From assembly GCF_963966145.1 (NCBI RefSeq), contig NC_091050.1, positions 9,300,001 through 9,364,000 on the forward strand: a DNA stretch of 64,000 bases, given 5' to 3'. The translations under genes and the position numbers were made by a program. Shown in pieces: positions 23,538-37,213 of the stretch (position 1 is its first letter; every line of letters starts with the position of its first letter). This DNA is from Tenebrio molitor (taxonomy: Eukaryota > Arthropoda > Insecta > Coleoptera > Tenebrionidae). The notes beneath the pieces are model-generated. The model ran no database searches. It was given only the letters and a program-made list of their open reading frames with translations, and was not told the origin of the DNA.

Positions 23538-23752
23538 TATCGGATGTTCATTTAAATTTCTCTTCAAAGAGTGGATTGTGAACGCACCACTCGTCAGTCT
23601 ACAGAGTAAAAACTATAATGTAAAAACCCACACAACGCAAAAAGTGAGGTTAGATTTAAACAGTTGATCTGTGGTCTGCAATCCGTGGTGTGTTCACAAT
23701 CGACTCTTCAACGCCAACTTTGAAGAGAAATTTAAATGAACACCCGATACTA
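23538..23752. mobile_element. Family A hairpin element, copy 5
   Basis: About 215 bp, beginning TATCGGATGTTCATTTAAAT and ending ACACCCGATAC. Its centre matches copy 4 (AAAGTGAGGTTAGATTTAAA). The left arm has lost the GGCGTTGA part. Confidence 0.72.
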
Positions 23753-26556
23753 ATTTTGAATTAACAGACATGATGATTTTGTAATGCGAAGTTCTTTGAA
23801 ATGCGTTCAGTATGATAACCTTCCTGAACGTCATCTTCTAGATTATCTTATCTTATCCTATTGCAGCTGTGCAACATTTATGAGGTAGCTTTCGTGGCTG
23901 TCAAAGATCGAGAGAAGTTCTGGACACAGATAAAGCTTATGCACAACGTTGGGTTTATTAGAAGTGAGGGTAAATTAAGTTGAGAAAACGTTTCACTTCG
24001 ATGACTTTGCGTATATTAATTGTAAGTGAAGCCTTTTTGGAAAAATCGTTGGTCAGTTCTGTTATTGGTTAAAATATTCGCATTAATTTCCATAATATCG
24101 GGTATATGGCTCACAGACAAAGGATGGAAAAATATTAATGCAATTTTTATTGGCATACATTGGCTGCACCGAAAGTTTCTGTCATTTACAATAAAAGTCC
24201 TTATTTTTTTGAAAAATAGATTTCTTTACTTTTATTAGTTAAAGTTCTCACAATCCGGATCAACAAATTGACGTAAGCAATAGAACCAACTGAAAAAGAA
24301 CCTCTTTCTGAATTATTTTTAAAACAATATTTTAATTTTGCAAATCCATATTTAAAATTTCCAACGACTTGTAAAAAATCGTAAATTTTTGCCATTAGGA
24401 CTTTTTTGTTATGTTATGTTATTTCTTTTTCGAGATATAGGCCAAAATGCACCTAATTTTTTCTGTGACGGTTTACACTTTGGCATGGATTATTTGTAAT
24501 TGAAATCTCACACTAGAATTTATTGTGTGTAAATATTTCTGTTACTGTCAAAACCAGAACTGACGCCTTTCTCTCCTTAAACGCATTTTAATCATGCAAC
24601 ATTGATTTATAAAAGTTTGGAGGTTATTTATTAAGTACAATCAAATTGTAAACTTTAATTAGCAAGTGACTGTAATAATAATGAAGCAAATTTGGTGGGT
24701 TGGCATTCCTGAGCAATAAGCCTCGTCACAGGCAACACGTCATGTCTTGATCATATAACGAGTTATATGGTCTTGATTCATTTTTTAGGTTAGGATGTTA
24801 GAAGTTTAGTGTTATTGTGAATAATTGACGTCGTAAATAAGATTTTATAAATTATTACAAACAACATTTTGTAAATGTCTCTTTAATTACGTGCTGCAGT
24901 TTTTGCAAATTGTTGTTGGTATTATGTTAAGTTGTAAAAAATCACTTTTTAAAATAAAAGGTAAGAATGAGAAGTGTCTTTTACTTGACTTTTGGTAACA
25001 ACACAAAATTTAAAATATGTTGCCAACCCAACAAAAAAAAAGCACTAACATTTATAGTCATTTGGAATGACAAACATTTGTTTTATGCTGTATTTATTAT
25101 AATTCTGTAAATGCAAATGATAGGTATATTTTTTCTGCAAAAGTTAATTTAGAAAATATGTAGTATAATTCGAATTAAAATTTTAATGCGCGATTAACCA
25201 TGAATCTGATTAGTTTAACCTGGTCACGTGTTCAGTTAATATCGCATTTGATTACGATTAACTTAATTTGGCTTCTGAATTTGTTTCACTGTTGTTTCAT
25301 CAAAGAAAGAGGACTGAGAAATTCCACAACAATTATGAAATTTCAAATTCATCATTAATCTTCAAACAAAGTCTTCAAACAATATTTACTCACATTTATG
25401 ACATATGTAGGGTAGAACGATGGGGTAAAAGTTATGTTTGGTCAGCTGCAAGGCGAGTTGAATACTGTCATTCAAGGTTTAGATTTGCTTTCCTTTAATG
25501 GTTCCGCTCTTTGACTATCAAAAAACGACAGCGAGATTTACTTTTTGCTGAAGAAATATGGAATTAACTATTTGTGTTGTTGTTAAAATATTGTTATGGT
25601 CACATATTTATATTAAATAGATTGTTGACAAAAACTTTACAACAAAAGAGAAATAATAAAATTGACCGACCAAGTGTTTTATTTTCAAGAAAACTTAAAC
25701 TGAATCTTGTGAACGTATAATTGTAGTAAAAGTAAAAAATGTGTTTTTATGTCAAGTTTTTAAATCTATTGGAGAATTTATTGTTTAATTAAAAAAATGT
25801 TTTTCAGAATGACTTGGTGGTTTGCAAACTCATTCTGTATTCTCAAAAGCAGAATTATCATTTGCTTATGGAAAATAAGTTAAAATTGCGTCAACAAAAC
25901 CCTTTCGTATTTGCGAAGATACAATTTTCAGGAATATTTTCCATTCTTGTGCGAGCATAATACAGGTTTTAGAATCGTTCATTTAGGCAGGAAATAATCA
26001 AGTTCTGTAATTATATGTTTAAGAATAAACAAACCTTCGAACAAATGTTTGAAATTAAAACATTGTTTTAGTACTTTGCTTCCCATAAATGAACCTCTCA
26101 TATTTCCTGCGTCACTCCTTTCAGTTTTCACAATGGAACAAGTTGTGTTTACAATTGAGTAATAAAACATTAATTTTCAGGAAGATATTCCGCAAAATTA
26201 TGTCTTTATAAATAAGCGTTATAAGAATTTTTATGGGTTTTTTATTACATTTGTGTAAAAAATTAATGTAATTAGTTGTAATCATTTAAATATGGCGATA
26301 TATCGCGTCATAAAATAAATGTAATTTTTTTTCTCTGGCAACCAGTTTTATAAATATTTAAAAGCCAATAATTGATTGTGTATTAATTATTAATGTGTCT
26401 TCTCTTGGTATTTATATCCTTTTTACTTAGCCCATCATGCATCCTGATTTATTTAACAAAAATTAAGCAAATATTTATATCAAAATATTTGTAATTTTAT
26501 GATAGCTATGTATAAGTATATTATTAAGTATAATTATATTACTAAATATACTATTA
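23753..26556. other. AT-rich non-coding stretch
   Basis: No gene supported. Short frames (up to 76 codons) look random. Confidence 0.5.
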
Positions 26557-26881
26557 TACCGTGCGATCAACAATTATTTAGATCATAGAAGGCGTTGGAA
26601 ATATAAACGTATGTCGAAATCTAGACAACCAGGGGCTCTGGATGCACGGAAGTATTTTAGGTTGCATATACCTGTTTCAATTTAAATTAGAAAATGTTTA
26701 CCGAAATTCGGTCAAATAGGCATGATGAATCTTTTATGTTCTGAAATAAAAACCATTTTTGCGTTAAAATTTGACTAATAATGACAGTTGTTTGACGTTT
26801 ATTGAGTTAGCAAAGATACGAAAAATCTGACACTGTCAAGTCATAGCCGCCCTTATCTAAGTAATTGTTGATCACACGGTA
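26557..26881. mobile_element. 321-bp MITE with Tc1/mariner-like ends
   Basis: Ends CCGTGCGATCAACAATTA and CCGTGTGATCAACAATTA are inverted to each other at 26559 and 26879. TA flanks both, fitting the TA target duplication of the Tc1/mariner superfamily. The similarity of the arms extends to about 27 bp (TTTAGAT / CTTAGAT). There is no transposase inside. Confidence 0.7.
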
Positions 26882-29800
26882 TTATTAAATTATTTCTGAA
26901 CTGTTTTCTAAGTTTTTTGTAAACATTATTGTCAGAATGTTTTCATTTTAGTGAAAATAATGAAAACATACTCTTAACTTATTTTAGCTAAACAGAATCA
27001 CTAATCTAGTTATTTTTTGAGATTCCGTGTTGGTCACCCTGTTTTCAAGTCAAATAACTTGATTAGATGAATGAGTAGGTATCACAGAAAAAAATGCAAC
27101 CGATAAATCAAAAGCACGCAAGCATGAAAAATGTATGTATTATGGTCCCCCTACGAAACTTCCATTGGCCCAATGAAAAAGAAAATTATCGAAAGTGTCA
27201 TTAATCATTATTATCGGCACAATAAGAGAAATTTTTTGTCCTTCAAGGTGTTATTTATAGTGTTTGAATCTGTTAGGGTGCAAGACCGATGTTCCCTGAT
27301 TAGTGGAATTTTACGTAAGGAAATAAGAGAAAACCGTGAATTGCAGAACCATTACAGGTTGTGTTTAGGCTCGTTATCGTGTCTCTAATGCAATAAAACA
27401 TTTTTATGTAAATTTTCCTTTGTGCGGAATAAATGTAATAACTGTTAAAAAGGAACGTTGCAATCTGATAACCCGAAGAACAAGCAATTTATTTTTGTGT
27501 GGCGACTTAGCAATAATTAAAAAGCGCTTTCACATTTATTTACGCGATTAATATCACTGATTTGTAACCGCAATAAATCAGCTCCGACTTCAACAGATTA
27601 AACTTTACCGCCGATTTTAATTGAACCATTTGCAGACACTTTGTTGTTGCAGATTCGATACACGCAAACAGCGCCATCTGAGGCTGAAATCTTAAACTCG
27701 TACTAAAAATTCCGGGAGCGAGAAAGTTTGTAAAACTAGTAGTTCTAAAGTTGTGGAGCTTTGAATTATGGGCCATAAATTAAAACGTCAGTCCACTACG
27801 GCTCGTTCAGTTCGTTGGACAAGAAAGTGGTGATAATAACCGGCAAAAAAATGGTGAATACCGTTTCGGTTTAGTCGAGGTCTGCGACGAAAATTAATGA
27901 AGAAAATGTCAGCCGTATGTGGATTGTTGTGACCTTTTACAATGTGTGATTTGAAATGCACAGTAAGAATCTCGGTCGGTGTTAATCATTTATAAATAGT
28001 GTGGCGTCATGATCAGATAAAATTAATTAATGAAAATTAATTAGGAGCGGTGGACAGGAAGTGTTGACAGGTGTTCGGTCTAGATTTAATTACGTTTTGT
28101 TGTCCATCCAGGTATTATTTCCTGCAAAATTAATAGGGAAAAGTGTATTTTAAAAATTTGTGATTGAATATTTTGATGCTTTTAATTTTGAGCGTGTCGA
28201 AGAATTGAGGAAAAGCCTTGGAAATAAGCATACAATAGCCTTAAAAAGGTGTGAATGTTAAACTAGATTCATTCCTCCATAAATTATTTTAGCAGAAAAG
28301 CAATTTTTGTGTGATAAAACACAATACTGTATGCATCAAATATTACTACACATTTGGCCTGTTTTACATCACTCGGCTCACGCCTCGTGTTTCAAATTTC
28401 GACGTTATACCTGAAAAGTAATCTGACAGCGCTACTCACATGAAAATAACTATTTATCGCTGTGAGTTTTTTTTAAATATAATTGTTTTTATAGTTTGAA
28501 AAATCAAAACCGATCCTCAATACTACAGTCAATTGCAAAAAAATCGAGTACAGTCACGAGCAATAAATTTTGATCGTCAAGGTCATTTGACGCAATCGAA
28601 AATGCTCCATTGTAAAACAGTCGTAAATATCATAACCTTTCATCATGTTGTATGACATTAATTGTCATTTTTTGCTCATTTTTTGACACTTTGTTGACAT
28701 GTGCTGGAAAAATTTGTTGCTGTTTTTACTTGATAATTCGGTATAAAAATGGTTTCTAGGGGTGTTCAAGGAGTGGATTAGAAAAATAATCCAAATCTAA
28801 AACGAGCAAAAGTGTAGGAACATATGAGGATTTTATTGTGTCGTTTTAATTCAATGTTGGATTGATGAAAAGAATATTATTTTTGTTGAAGGAGGATGAA
28901 ATCTTTTCAAATACGACTCCAATTCAGGGTTTTAGTAAATTATACTTAAATCATTACGAGTATGCTGCGAAGAATGGGAATCCAAACTAATTAAAGAGGC
29001 TTAAGATGCAGCTTAAGAACATTGACTTCCATATGAAGGAAAAAATATAATAAAACCAGGGAAAATTAAAGAAGAGGAAATGTTCACAGTTTTGTAATAC
29101 AATGCTTGTGTAATCTTTTACAATAGAGAGCTGGTGCAAATTGGGCAACTTAAAATATCAACAGAGATCAATTTTACAATTTTGAAAGAACTTTTCATCC
29201 TCTATCTAACAGTAGAAGCAAGCATTTTATAAATCGGTCGATTAAAACAAGAAAGGATATCGGTAAATTTCGATGACATGGAAGACTTGAGAGCCACATT
29301 CTGTAAATTACATCACAAAAGTTTTCTATACAAAGTTGAATATCATTTGGATGTCAAGAAGTGTAGCTCATTTTGAAAATTTGATTTGATGATATTTTTT
29401 ATGCTTTCACTGTTGGGTATTTCACGACTGATAATGAGCCCGACGAAATTGAAAATGCAACCCACAATACATGCAAAATTAGCGTGGATATTTATTTTTT
29501 GATTTAAAAACATAAAACATAGTTAGCTGTGCAATTTCGTAAATTTTGACATAAACGTCATTCGCTTGGTTAAATGAAATTGTATAAAACCAAGAGTTTT
29601 TGGGAAATAGTAAATTATTTGCCTCAATGAAAAGCTCACAGTGACTTTTTTTAGTTAAAGAGGAAGTTTAAGTTTTTCTTTTATTTTTCCTAATATTTTT
29701 TAAGATAATTTTTTATTCACTACTTATTTCATGATTTCGTTGTCCCCCAATCGACAACGACCAAATTTGCCTTTCCAGCGCTCCTGCACCGGTTGTAGAT

Positions 29801-30063
29801 TATTCAAACGGCAGCTGAAACGCCGAAGCATAATGTATCGTCGGCATTTTAAATAATTCACCTTGGCGAAGTGAAATGAGATTGACAGTAGATTTTGCGT
29901 CGGTGCAATATCTCTCCCGTCCCCTGTCGGTGGCGGTTCGGTCCGTCCGCGATTTCTATAAAATTCCCAACAATAGTTCTTTCTTTATTAAGAACTATTT
30001 CTTGTTGAATGGGTCGAAGCAAGAGCGTGCGCATTGTTATTCGAATAGTATGAATACGGCGCG
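26882..30063. other. Non-coding stretch, AT-rich then balanced
   Basis: No supported gene. A diverged copy of the family B arm (ATAATGAGCCCGACGAAATT, then a Tyr-poor ATGCAACCCACAATACA box) lies at about 29430-29476. Confidence 0.45.
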
Positions 30064-30101
30064 TATATAAATGTAAGGGCGCTTACGACGCTGTCTCAGT
30101 T
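30064..30101 (+). promoter_or_regulatory. Core promoter: TATA box plus initiator
   Basis: TATATAAA at 30064-30071 is followed by the arthropod initiator TCAGTT at 30096-30101. Taking A at 30098 as +1 puts the TATA box at about -34 to -27, the usual place. The sequence just downstream is GC-rich (TCGCGTCGCGACGCGA), like a 5' UTR. No matching coding exon follows within the window, so the transcript would be non-coding, or its coding exons lie far downstream. Strand follows from the motif order. Confidence 0.45.
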
Positions 30102-32115
30102 GTAATCGCGTCGCGACGCGAATATAAACTTACCGAACCGCATTGTTTCCAGGTGTTTCCTGCTGTACGTGTCGGCGGAGCCACCTCCAAGGACCACGTT
30201 GTATGTTTACGATGTAAATTGGTGTGTTCTTAGATTGCATGATCGACAAAAAAAAAACATTTACCCAGCCGAATTTGCATGCCGAAATTGCCACCTGCAC
30301 GTGATCCGGAATTTTTCCGGGCGGTCTAGATAGTTGACAATGACCCGCTAATCAGATGGGCAAGCTAATAAATCTCGCGATGATTTTATGACTCGACGAA
30401 CTTAATCCGGGGATCATGACAATAATTAAACTTGTCTGGGGATAAATTAAGAAACTTGCAAGAAACTTTCAATTATGTGACTACAATTACTATGACAAAT
30501 TGGTGTACAGTAGTTGGTAATTAGTGAGGCTCGAGGCATTGAAAGCTCTGTTCGTTAGTAGGTTTTCAACTATTTTAATCAAATCTTTTGTCTCTGTTGA
30601 CATTGTTCGGATCGCTCCTCCAAGAAAAGGACAGTCGGCTTAACCCAACTAGCAATATTCTTCCTGAAACTAATGAATTCTGCTCTGTTCGCTTGATCGA
30701 TTCTTTAATTACGTGGGTAGACTGCACAACTCTTCCCATATTGGTGGCTTTTAATTAAAAACTTCAATCGAGACCGGACCAACTTGTAAAAATAATAAGC
30801 TCGCGTCTCTGCATAAATTCGATCGGCCGGAGCTTTGGAAGCTTCTGGCGAGCAGGTAATGTGATTGTGCCACCTTGCTATTAATAAATGAGGAGGAAAG
30901 GTCGAAAAGTAATGCAGTTAGAGAAGAAGGCCCTAATTACGCCTTGTTTAAGAGCGGCATAAAGTGGAGGAACTACACTGCAAACTTTAATGACTAGAGC
31001 AAACAAACAGTTTTTCCGAAGGAAATTAAGTCGGGCCAGAGCTTTTATAATTAAAACCCCCAGCAGTACAAGTAATTAGTCCGTAATAACTATTTTAATG
31101 AACGGCCAAGGAGAATAATTACGGGATAATGGAGAGCCATCGATTGCATTTTTGGCGGAGGCGCCGGAAAATTCCAATCTTTGGGTGAGCAAGATCGGTG
31201 TAAACTGCAGCTTCGATAATGAGATTTTTGGAAAAAAATCACGGAAACTCCTCCGCACATGTCGAACGAGGAGAAATTCTCGTTTGTTCCGCGAACGGTG
31301 TCTAGAAATAAACGAGTTCGCCTGAAATCAACCCGTTTTTGTGGGGCTCTCGCAATAAAAAACCACAAAACAGCTAACGAACGCGGCTAAAATCTAAGAG
31401 ATGTGTATCGAAGTGTGAAAGAGGTGGGCTCGGATAATAAAGTATTGCTGTGTATCTCTAAATCGTATAAGAGACGTAAAGTACGTTGCTTTTATGGAAC
31501 CTTCGATAAATCCGGTTTTTTGCTTTCCGGACATGCATAATTCAGGACGGCCGGATTTTGTTTACGAGGGGTCGGGGGTCGAGCTTAATTATCCAATAAT
31601 CAGAACCGTAGTGTTGCCTATTTTTTTAATAATATGTATGTCATAAACCTGCTTTCGTAGAGATGGAAGATGATGGGTGAAATTCTGGGTTTATGAACTG
31701 CGTTAAAATTTAACGTCTTTACAGCAGGATGCAGATCGAGCTTTTCCTTTTAGAATTTAGTAGGTTCTAGCTAGTTTCATAGTGCTGGTTTATTACTAGG
31801 AAAGTTATATTTTTGAGATGAATATGCTCACAAATTACGTAACACATTTTTAAATTTATCAAAATTTATTATTACTTATTATTATTTTTACTTATCATTA
31901 TTTATAATTATATAAAATGCGGCAATATGTGTCAAACGGTTACACAATATTTTTCAACAAGCTTTTATAACTGCTTTTTATTTTACCTCATTTTGATCTA
32001 AAATTTTCTTTCGAGGGGACGCTTTCAATTGACAGAAAAATAATTCTATGTATTCTAGATCTAAAATATTTACCAAATCTGATATTTGGTTGTAAATATT
32101 TTCTCAATACAAAAG
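30102..32115. other. Balanced-composition block, possibly regulatory
   Basis: Less AT-rich than its surroundings and dotted with ATTA/TAAT-core sites. No coding exon supported. It may be regulatory DNA or an intron downstream of the 30.1 kb promoter (inference). Confidence 0.3.
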
Positions 32116-32260
32116 TATCGGGTATTCACTTAAATTTATCCCCGAAGTAGGCGTTGAAGAGTCGATTGTGAACGCACCATGGATTGCAGATCACGAACGC
32201 GTTGTTTAAATTTAACCTCACTTTATGCGTTGTTTGTGTTTTTACTCTGAAGACGGACGA
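32116..32260. mobile_element. Family A element, copy 6, truncated
   Basis: Starts TATCGGGTATTCACTTAAAT, has AGTCGATTGTGAACGCACCA, then the family centre in the opposite orientation to copies 4 and 5 (TTTAAATTTAACCTCACTTT). The second arm is missing, so it ends near 32260. Confidence 0.65.
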
Positions 32261-34586
32261 ATTGCAGTTTATTTAACTTTTTGAAAGGAGCTAATTGTGA
32301 TACATGTTGTTGTCATTTAACTACTTTCATAGGAAGACAATTATCACTACCGTTTTTGGATAATAATAAATGCACGACATTATGATGAAATTATCGAAGT
32401 AGAAAATATTCCCAAACAAACTGATTCCTTTGATTCTCTTGTAAACCATTAACATTTGTATAAGGCAAGTTGGATTATTTTGCCTTCTTTTAACATATAC
32501 TACCTCAGGTTAAAATATTTCCATAACTTTCGAAATCACCTTGTATATTAATTAAACAAATCTACAATTTATAAAAAATATATGAAAATAATTTTACTTC
32601 ATATTTTAAAATTTTTAAATTAACCAAAGTACTTTATTATTTAAAACAATTAAATGTTAAGTTTTGTATAAAATCAAATTTCATTAAATATTTTGATTAT
32701 CTTGTTTTACGTTTTACTTTTTTTTTGTATTTTTTAATTATTTAAAAATAGATTTTTATGTAATACATACCACAAACATCGGAATCTCTGACATTAAGTC
32801 TGCGGATGGAAAAGCCGCACTTGCAATATAATTTTCTTGTCCGTGTTTAACAAGCTTTTATCGCGACGCCGCTGCCGCACGAATTAATTTTCGCGCTATA
32901 AAATTTCCTGGGCGAATTTCATTCATTATCGATAAAAAGGCGAGGGTGACAATTACACGGCATGTGTCAACGCTTCTTATGAGCAATAAAATGTAAAGGC
33001 CTCGTATTTTTCCAGAAGGAGGATGTTTGGCAGCGCCTCAGCTCCGGGCCTATCCAGCTAAAACGTTTATCCAGAATTTCCATAAAAGCTCGCGTGTTCC
33101 ACATGCATCCCGCAATTACCCTCCACAATGAATAATAAAACAATCAAGTTCTGTTAATAATTTCGTGAATGATCTGGAAAGTACGAGATTGGCCTTCCGG
33201 ATCGATACGAATCCGCATAAAATTCAACTTGTGCCATGCTAGTCGACTCTAGTTCCTCAAAAAATTTCCACACAATATTTTATACGTGGGATTTATGACC
33301 CCACAATCTACTTTAATCCATGTGTTTCCCCTGCCTTCCACCGGTTATGACGTCATCAGATCATCATAAATGTTAAATGCCGGGGTGGATCTTCGTGCGG
33401 GCGAGCCGCTCCTCCTGCCCGTCAATCCAAATTGCGACAAAAATTGATTCCTCGCTGCAACCGTCTGCATCTCCGTTTTAATTTGCGAGACAGATTTGGC
33501 GCTGAAGAGCCCCGGGAATATTGCAATGAAAGCAGGAACGTGACGTCACAAGAAGTAAGCTTTCATTTAGTATGCCTTTGACACGTTTTGCTCAAGTGCT
33601 CACAGCTAGTACTCGCCCTTTCCTTGTTATAATAATAATTGCGGATTCGTCCTTTCGAGATGGTTGCCGGAGAGAATGTCTTTCGGGGAGTAATTTAACT
33701 GATTATGATTGCAATAGTTTCCATTTCTGGAAGACGACGAGACCCGGGGAAAATTGGAACGACATCTCCTCGTGTAACGATTATACCGGCATTGAATTCA
33801 ACTTTCCACAAACGGACAGAAAAATTCAATAATGTTGACTCCGAAGAGGGAGTCGAATTTTTGTCTTGCTCTCGGTGTCGTCTCCTTCTGTTGCTCAAGG
33901 GTGCATCTGAAATAGACAATGGGAAAATACGATGAGTTAAACTCCAACTATTCCCGTCCTATCTGAAAGACCCTAACAAGCTGTCATAAATGTTCCACAA
34001 ATCCGCATCTATTTTGGATTTCCTATTGTTTCAGACATGAACGCAACCGCTTATCTACGTTTTGTATTTATGCTTATACGTGGAACGTTGCGATTCGATA
34101 AAGCCCTAGATACTAGTTTCGCTTTTATAGTAACTGTTTTATTGCCCAATAAATGATATTTTTTATGCAGCCGATCTACACAACGGTTATCAAATACACA
34201 AAAACAAACATTTCCTACATTTTTATTACACAAAGTGAAAATAAATATTCGCAGATTAAAATAATAACCCTTGCTGGAACTTTACTCTCTTAGAAGCAGA
34301 TTTCGATCAACTCCTAGGTACTAAACATTTTTATAGTCCAATGAATAATATTTCATCCATATGGAAAGGAGCTATTAATCTAATATTTTTACTATTTACT
34401 ATTTAAATATGTATATCGAAGTTTTTATACAGGTGTCCTAATTTTGTCAAGCTAGGCAACCAGTAGAACCAATTTGTTCTGAGGGTTGTATATGATAGAT
34501 CATACTAATATTATTCGATTTCTGGTGAAAGAGTCGGCAAACTTTCAACGCCTACTAGGATCCCACATTCATTTATAGACACTCTA
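32261..34586. other. Non-coding stretch
   Basis: AT-rich to about 32760, then balanced. Overlapping frames at 33572-33935 on both strands are unlike any family I know and have no splice support. No gene called. Confidence 0.4.
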
Positions 34587-34761
34587 TACAGGGTGATTTA
34601 CGAGGAATAATGAGCCCGACGGAATAGAAAATGCAACCCGCAATTCATCAGGAGAAAAACCCGGACATTTACCGCTTCGATGTCCGGCTTTTTGTTGCAA
34701 TGTATTGTGGGTTGCATTTTCTATTCCGTCGGGCTCATTATTCCTCGTAAATCACCCTGTA
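34587..34761. mobile_element. Family B hairpin element, complete copy
   Basis: A near-perfect hairpin of 175 bp. The ends TACAGGGTGATTTACGAGGA are inverted to each other, and the arms run on through AATGAGCCCGACGGAATA and GCAACCC. TA flanks both ends as a likely target duplication. The arms are almost identical, so this copy is probably young. Confidence 0.78.
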
Positions 34762-37213
34762 TAACATTTTTTTTTTAACAAGTTGCTTTGTAGACGCTAT
34801 TTTCCACAATTTAAAGACAAAAATCATGATTAGAGCTTGGAACTCGTGCTTTCGTGCTTCTCAGAGAAACTGTTTATCTATAAAATGTGCGATTTATGTT
34901 TTACGGTCTGAGGCCATCAAGTTCTGTTCAAGTGCAATGGCGGTAAAAATGCACTTAGGGGTATTTGCTCAGGAGTAGATGTGGTCGTCGAAAGGTCAAT
35001 CGATGCGAACGGTCTGAAAGACAAAATACCAGTTAGACACCGCTAAAACATCATCAAAATATTATTAATATAGAAAGCGAAGAATCTCCCCCAAGCGACC
35101 CTCCTCCATTATGAAATACCTAGCTATAAAATTCAGAAGCAATAAAATCAATTTGCCCCGAGTCTCCCTCGCAATCTATCTAACCGGGCACTTGGAAACC
35201 AAATGATTACGTCTTTATTGTTTTTCGGCCCTTTGATCTTGCATACCTGCACCGGAGTGTGGTCGAGTGGTATTACTGCAGTTTTGCATTTCATAAAGCT
35301 CTTGATACCCCAGTGGTGAACAAAGCTTTGTGGTGGTTTCACATGCGATTATGGAAAAATGTACGGTTGCTAAGAAAGCTGAGTCGGGGTGGGTTTTCGC
35401 ACCACCTGATTTGTAATTTCAGCGGCGCCGTAAAGTCCTGCTCGACAAGTTGGCGTATTTACAAGAAAGCGCAGTTAGCAGAGGCACATTTCAATACATT
35501 TACATCTTTTATCGAGGAACTCCTGCGCTGAAATTTCCGTTTTCCCTTTCGTAAAAACAAGCAAAGCGCCAACATAAAACACACAATAAAGCGAATCACC
35601 CCATAACTAATTTAGTTCGGAGGCGGCGGGGTCGCAGGCCTATTCGGAATGTGCATCGGACATGCAATTTGATTTTGTTTCCTAGCAACGCCCAGACGAT
35701 GGCCATTAGGTGTAAGAAATTTATATTGAAATTGCAAATTGGTCAGATTATTATCGATCACCTCGGTTTCGTCAAAGTGAAATAGTAGACGGCTCCGTGC
35801 AAGATACATGGCCACTTCTGCTTGTTAAAAAATTTAATTTGGAACGACGGCATCGTGTCCTTTTATTAAAATGTAAAGCAGAGCCGAAGACAATTTCAAA
35901 AATTCCGGTTTATTAAAGCGAAGCAAATACACATGCATTGTGGCAGATATTATATGTACGGCGGGATATTATGGAGCTCGAGTTTGTTTAAAGTTGGGTG
36001 TTATTTGATATCAGATCTAATAATGGGCCCAGTGTGGCGTCTGAATATAAGGTTTTTGCCGCCTCTCCCTGACATTCGGTATTACTGTTTTATTTAGATC
36101 CCGACATGTGACTCGCGCTGCAAGGATGCCTCAGGAATGCAGATGTTAACATTAAATTACGACGACGCCGCACCAGTTTTGTCAATTTCTTGCCAGTCCC
36201 TGTTATTCTCACGAAACTAGTTACTTAGTTAGCAACATCGCCAATGGCAGCTTTGTTAATAAACTGCATTGGCATCTTTGGAAATTTATGAAAAAAATTT
36301 AAAACCACGACGTCCTCTTTCTCTAGTGTGGTTATTTTTGCACATTTCGTAAACGTTAAAGAACTCCTGAGCTTTAATACGAGCTTTCGACTAAATTGTG
36401 TTATAATTTTGAACTGTATTTTGGGTTTATCGTAAGATAAAGCTTTAAAAAAAAATTGCCAGCACAATTATTTGTCTGGAAATTGGATTTAATTTTTTAC
36501 ATCAGAATTAAAATTAATAACGTTGGTTTTGCAAGAGTTTGTTCGGCAATTTGTTTAGAAGCTTAACTTACCGTGAATATGAAGCAATTTTTAGTAGTAC
36601 ATATGTTTATTTATTCCTTTAGCATTAAACAAACTACAAAAACATTCCACAGTACAATGAAAATGTAAAAGTGTGTTTTGTGAACAGCTCTGATAAATAC
36701 TGTGATATAAAAAAAATCGAGTAAACCATATGACTATCGTGGTTTAATTGGCAGCACTGGTATAAATATTATTGTTGTCAGGTTGTCACATTCAAGTTCT
36801 TTACCATACAATAGAGAAACTTGCTGGTTGTCAAATATCGCGCCGTCAGTTGTTGTGCTTTTTTAAAGCGTAGATTAATTGGAACATGTTGACAGCTAAC
36901 CTAAAATTTAGAGCCAAAAATTTTTCTTTTTTTTCTTCCTTTGCAATGTTTTAGATTAAAAATAGAAGAACGTAACGATTCCTATGATCGAAGCAAATAT
37001 CTGAGGGCACCCTTTGCTGAAAACAAACATATTCAATTATGTCCCGATTAAACATAAACAAATGTCTTTTGTGTCAAATGGCGGGAAATTCAAACTTTCC
37101 ACTGTTCTAAACGGTTTAATTTTTCCAACGCCTACAAGAATGTTTAAACAAATCATCTGAACCACGATAGTTTTGGGGTAGAAGATTTTTTTTTGTCGCA
37201 AGTTATTATCAAA
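34762..37213. other. Non-coding stretch
   Basis: Balanced composition at 34900-36200, AT-rich after that. A 12-bp inverted repeat, ACTATCGTGGTT, stands at 36731-36742 and 37159-37170. No gene supported. Confidence 0.4.

Noticed and set aside
33572..33935. Three overlapping 74-86 codon frames
   Set aside because: They overlap on both strands and have no family resemblance.
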